A stretch of DNA of 13,552 nt from JBEEMU01 sp043778315. Lineage in GTDB: Bacteria; Bacteroidota; Bacteroidia; Chitinophagales; Saprospiraceae. This document shows, piece after piece, positions 13,056 to 13,552 of this stretch (its first letter is position 1; each line of letters begins with the position of its first letter). The position numbers and the translations under genes are program-made. The stretch covers positions 1-13,552 of the forward strand of contig JAYWGJ010000395.1 of NCBI GenBank assembly GCA_043778315.1. The letters run 5' to 3'. Below the pieces are notes generated by a model. The model had not been told where the DNA came from. It was given only the letters and a program-made list of their open reading frames with translations, and made no database searches.

Positions 13056-13552
13056 CTAATAAACGCCCCCTATTTTACGCCGATTCAGCGTTTTATTCCA
13101 CACATAATTAGGCAGTTTTTTGGGTACAACTTGCGTAGCGGTTGTGTCGGTCAGTGCTTTCATAAAAGCAATCACGTCGTCGCGCTCGCCGCTCGATAGG
13201 CGTATCGGTTCTTTGGATAAAGTCTGATTGGGCAGGTCGATGCCGAGTGCCGCGCCGCCGCCGCGATTATAAAAAACCATCACATCATCGAGCGTTTTGA
13301 ACACGCCGTTGTGCATATACGGCGCGGTGATATTCACGTTGCGGAGTGTCGGCGTTTTGAAAGCATACTTCATAAACTCGGCGCGGTCGGCAGGTATTTT
13401 ATTGGCATAACGCCCTTCGTCGGTATCTATTACCGAGCCGTTTTCTTGGTCGGCGAGCGGCACGCCGAGTACTTCGGTTTCGCTATCGTGAAAATGCGGC
13501 GGCACCAAACCGCTAAACGTCGGCGCAAAATGACAGGTTGCGCATTTGCCCG
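13056..13552 (-). CDS. Diheme cytochrome c peroxidase (MauG/CcpA family), C-terminal part
   Basis: The gene continues beyond the right edge of the window, so only the last 164 residues or so are seen; stop TAG is at 13058-13056. The frame at the edge reads GKCATCHFAPTFSG, a CxxCH heme-binding motif, so this is the second heme domain. It is followed by the family's FKTPTLRNVNITAPYMHNGVFKTLDDVMVFYNRGGG and by LSSGERDDVIAFMKALTD near the end. The Met in PYMHNG is in the position that serves as an axial heme ligand in many such enzymes. These periplasmic proteins reduce hydrogen peroxide using electrons from small cytochromes; MauG-like members do other oxidations. The role here is not known, and no partner gene is visible. 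Confidence 0.92.
   Translation of the reverse strand, partial: GKCATCHFAPTFSGLVPPHFHDSETEVLGVPLADQENGSVIDTDEGRYANKIPADRAEFMKYAFKTPTLRNVNITAPYMHNGVFKTLDDVMVFYNRGGGAALGIDLPNQTLSKEPIRLSSGERDDVIAFMKALTDTTATQVVPKKLPNYVWNKTLNRRKIGGVY

Overview
The window looks like a chromosomal segment of a moderately AT-rich Bacteroidota bacterium (Cytophagales, Saprospiria or Chitinophagia type). The evidence is: a secreted M43 (cytophagalysin-type) metalloprotease with a C-terminal domain of the type IX secretion kind; a LytS/YehU-type sensor kinase; a diheme peroxidase of MauG/CcpA type; a DUF2809 protein; and promoter-like sequences of the Bacteroidota form TAnnTTTG just upstream of several genes, with no strong Shine-Dalgarno sequences. 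No phage, insertion sequence, CRISPR array, tRNA or rRNA was seen.

Layout. The left end holds the 3' end of a site-2 protease gene (rseP-like, +), then a composite hairpin repeat, then an orphan membrane histidine kinase (+). A 370-base gene-free stretch with short palindromes separates it from the large secreted M43 protease (-). A divergent promoter region leads to a MATE exporter (+), whose stop codon overlaps the stop of a convergent pair of minus-strand genes: a small lipoprotein followed by a DUF2809 membrane protein. The next 714 bases, a divergent intergenic region, carry an eight-copy 21-bp tandem repeat, a perfect hairpin and a promoter for a secreted or periplasmic subtilisin-like protease (+) that ends in a clear intrinsic terminator. 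A PD-(D/E)XK-like protein (-) follows, then a metallo-beta-lactamase-fold hydrolase (+) with short tandem repeats at both ends, and miaB (+). A 346-base structured gene-free stretch precedes a STAS-domain protein (+). After a cluster of hairpin repeats the window ends in the C-terminal part of a diheme cytochrome c peroxidase (-).

The genes are mostly single transcription units of unrelated function: envelope proteolysis, extracellular proteolysis, export, tRNA modification, signalling and redox. I do not see one coherent new multi-gene system. The most interesting material is non-coding or structural: a hairpin family with compensatory arm changes and a constant GCCGTTACG tail, a gene-free stretch with mutually exclusive stems before a terminator-like hairpin, a 21-bp minisatellite, and two strong inverted repeats with the same ACTGACC/GGTCAGT core inside unrelated genes.
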